Shown here: in pieces, positions 62,924-64,000 of the stretch
Numbering within the stretch: position 1 is the stretch's first letter
How the letters are laid out: every line of letters begins with the position of its first letter
Assembly: GCF_016909575.1 (NCBI RefSeq)
Contig: NZ_JAFBGA010000004.1
Location: forward strand, 372,001 to 436,000
Source: Streptomyces sp. HB132
GTDB taxonomy: Bacteria; Actinomycetota; Actinomycetes; Streptomycetales; Streptomycetaceae
Length of the DNA stretch: 64,000 bases
Direction of reading: 5' to 3'
Notes under the pieces: generated by a model
What the model saw: the letters and a program-made list of their open reading frames with translations, nothing else
Databases searched by the model: none
What the model was told of the DNA's origin: nothing
Translations under genes and position numbers: made by a program

Positions 62924-64000
62924 TCAGCCCTCGCCGAGGAGGAACCGGTCGAACCGCTTGCCCACGACGCTCCAGTCCCAGGCCGAGAGAGCGTGCTCCG
63001 AAGCCGGCCCGCCCGCCGCCCGCCAGGACTCCTCGGTCGAGGTGGTGTCCAGGATGCGCCTGGCGGCCTCCTCCGGAGAGCCGACGACCCAGCCCTCGGG
63101 GTACAGGGTCCGCGCGCTGTTCGCCCGCCCGGCGTAGAAGGGCCAGTCGCGGACGACCGGCAGGGCGGCGCTCGCTGCACCCTCCATCAGGCCCACATGG
63201 CATCCTTCGCGCAAGGACGAACTGAGGATCACGCCGATGTCGCTCAGCACACCGGGAACGTCGTCGGTCGGGCCCAGCCGTACCACCGCGCCGGAGGCGA
63301 CGAGAGGTCTCAGCACCCGCTCGAGGCGCCTGCGGTAGTCACCGGTCGCCCTACTGGTCCTCGGGTCCATGTCACCACCCACCAGAAGCAGCCGGTAGCG
63401 CTCGTCGTGCTCACGCACGCGCTTGAGCACGTCCACCGCCCACAGCGGATCCTTGGCGACCTGACTGACGCCGATCAGACCGAGGTTGAACCGGGCTTCG
63501 GCCGGCTTGGGCCGGACGAAACGGGAGAGCTCCATCGCGTTGTCGAGCAGATGGGTCCGCGGTGCGCCGGCGCCGCGCAGATGCGGTACCAGCGACGTGA
63601 CCAGGTCCTTCACGTGCGGTGCCACGAAGACGAGGTCGTCGACGCGGGAGAAGTCCGTCATGTGGGGCCATCTGGTGAACGCCTCGTAGCTGTGCAACCG
63701 CACCACGATGCGGGTGTCGCCGGGATCGATGGTGGTGAGCATCGAGGCGGGGCCGACGGACCAGTCGAGGAACACCGTGTCCGCCCAGTCCAGGTGGGGA
63801 CGCATCAGCCGCTCGACCTCCGCCTGGTAGCCGGTCGTGCCACCGGCCAGCCGGTCCTCCAGCATGAGCCGCGCGGCCCACGAGATGCGGTTGAGCGCCC
63901 TCTGGGCAGCCAGGTCCAGGTAGCGGAGCTCGACCCGCGGATGGTTCTCGTACCGCGAGAGGACGTGGTGGAGGAAGTTGGCGTTGGCGCTGGTGGTGAC
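62924..64000 (-). CDS. Glycosyltransferase, GT4-like, 5' end outside window
   Basis: A minus-strand frame is open from 64000 to the stop at 62924 (359 codons) and no start can be fixed. The C-terminal GT-B half is clear: FNLGLIGVSQVAKDPLWAVDVLKRV, YRLLLVGGDMDPRTSRATGDYRR, the LGPTDDVPGVLSDIGVILSSSLREGCHVGLMEGAAS sugar-nucleotide site (with the E-x7-E pattern), and WDWSVVGKRFDRFLLG at the end. The N-terminal part seen here also reads as coding (ANFLHHVLSRYENHPRVELRYLDL). It converges with the sugar operon and is likely part of the same glycopolymer locus. Confidence 0.85.
   Translation of the reverse strand, partial: VTTSANANFLHHVLSRYENHPRVELRYLDLAAQRALNRISWAARLMLEDRLAGGTTGYQAEVERLMRPHLDWADTVFLDWSVGPASMLTTIDPGDTRIVVRLHSYEAFTRWPHMTDFSRVDDLVFVAPHVKDLVTSLVPHLRGAGAPRTHLLDNAMELSRFVRPKPAEARFNLGLIGVSQVAKDPLWAVDVLKRVREHDERYRLLLVGGDMDPRTSRATGDYRRRLERVLRPLVASGAVVRLGPTDDVPGVLSDIGVILSSSLREGCHVGLMEGAASAALPVVRDWPFYAGRANSARTLYPEGWVVGSPEEAARRILDTTSTEESWRAAGGPASEHALSAWDWSVVGKRFDRFLLGEG

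Overview
The window is a high-GC actinobacterial chromosome segment, almost certainly Streptomyces. The evidence is GTG/TTG starts, strong third-position GC bias, a clpP1-clpP2-clpX unit behind trigger factor, an mreBCD-PBP2-RodA cluster beside ndk and folC, a mycothiol-type DsbA reductase, a SodF superoxide dismutase with a Nur-like box, and a long RNase E with low-complexity arms. It looks like core chromosome: no integrase, transposase, phage gene or CRISPR array is visible.

Region 1 (1-15.4 kb) is metabolic and proteolytic. It holds two paralogous aminopeptidase N genes (the first cut by the window edge), aspartate-semialdehyde dehydrogenase, a secreted subtilisin-like protease, a DUF559-type protein, a mycothiol-dependent reductase-like protein, sodF, a secreted glycerophosphodiesterase and two acetyltransferases of different folds. 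Region 2 (15.4-21 kb) has three closely related APC-family amino-acid permeases on the minus strand, with a biotin transporter gene (bioY) embedded on the other strand. Region 3 (21-29.6 kb) carries rpiB, a Nei/Fpg glycosylase, an Eis-like acetyltransferase, a membrane PP2C phosphatase, a CPA2 cation/proton antiporter, a small HD hydrolase, an acyltransferase-3 membrane protein and small proteins.

Region 4 (29.6-34.7 kb) has tRNA-Gly(UCC), tRNA-Pro(UGG), tig, clpP1, clpP2 and clpX: ribosome-associated folding followed by ATP-dependent proteolysis. A ClgR-like palindrome lies before clpP1 and a 32-bp perfect hairpin follows clpX. Region 5 (34.7-40.9 kb) has a proline-rich membrane protein, valS, folC, a DUF4233 protein and ndk. 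Region 6 (41-47.5 kb) is the cell-wall morphogenesis operon mreB-mreC-mreD-mrdA-rodA, with overlapping stop/start codons at its end. Region 7 (47.5-57.5 kb) has a CYTH-CHAD protein, a B12-binding radical SAM protein (TIGR03960), an unusual internally repeated membrane-associated protein, the radical SAM partner (TIGR03936/DUF2344) and RNase E.

Region 8 (57.8-64 kb) replaces the rplU-rpmA-obg genes that often follow RNase E. It is a tightly overlapping four-gene operon: DegT aminotransferase, Gfo/Idh/MocA oxidoreductase, family-2 glycosyltransferase and nucleotide-sugar dehydrogenase. A convergent family-4-like glycosyltransferase is cut by the window end. The enzyme set matches the oxidation, 3-oxidation and 3-transamination steps known for 3-amino UDP-hexuronate synthesis, so this is probably part of a cell-surface glycopolymer locus. 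This operon, the repeated protein at 51090-52223 and the duplicated basic motif flanking the RNase E core are the most interesting items.
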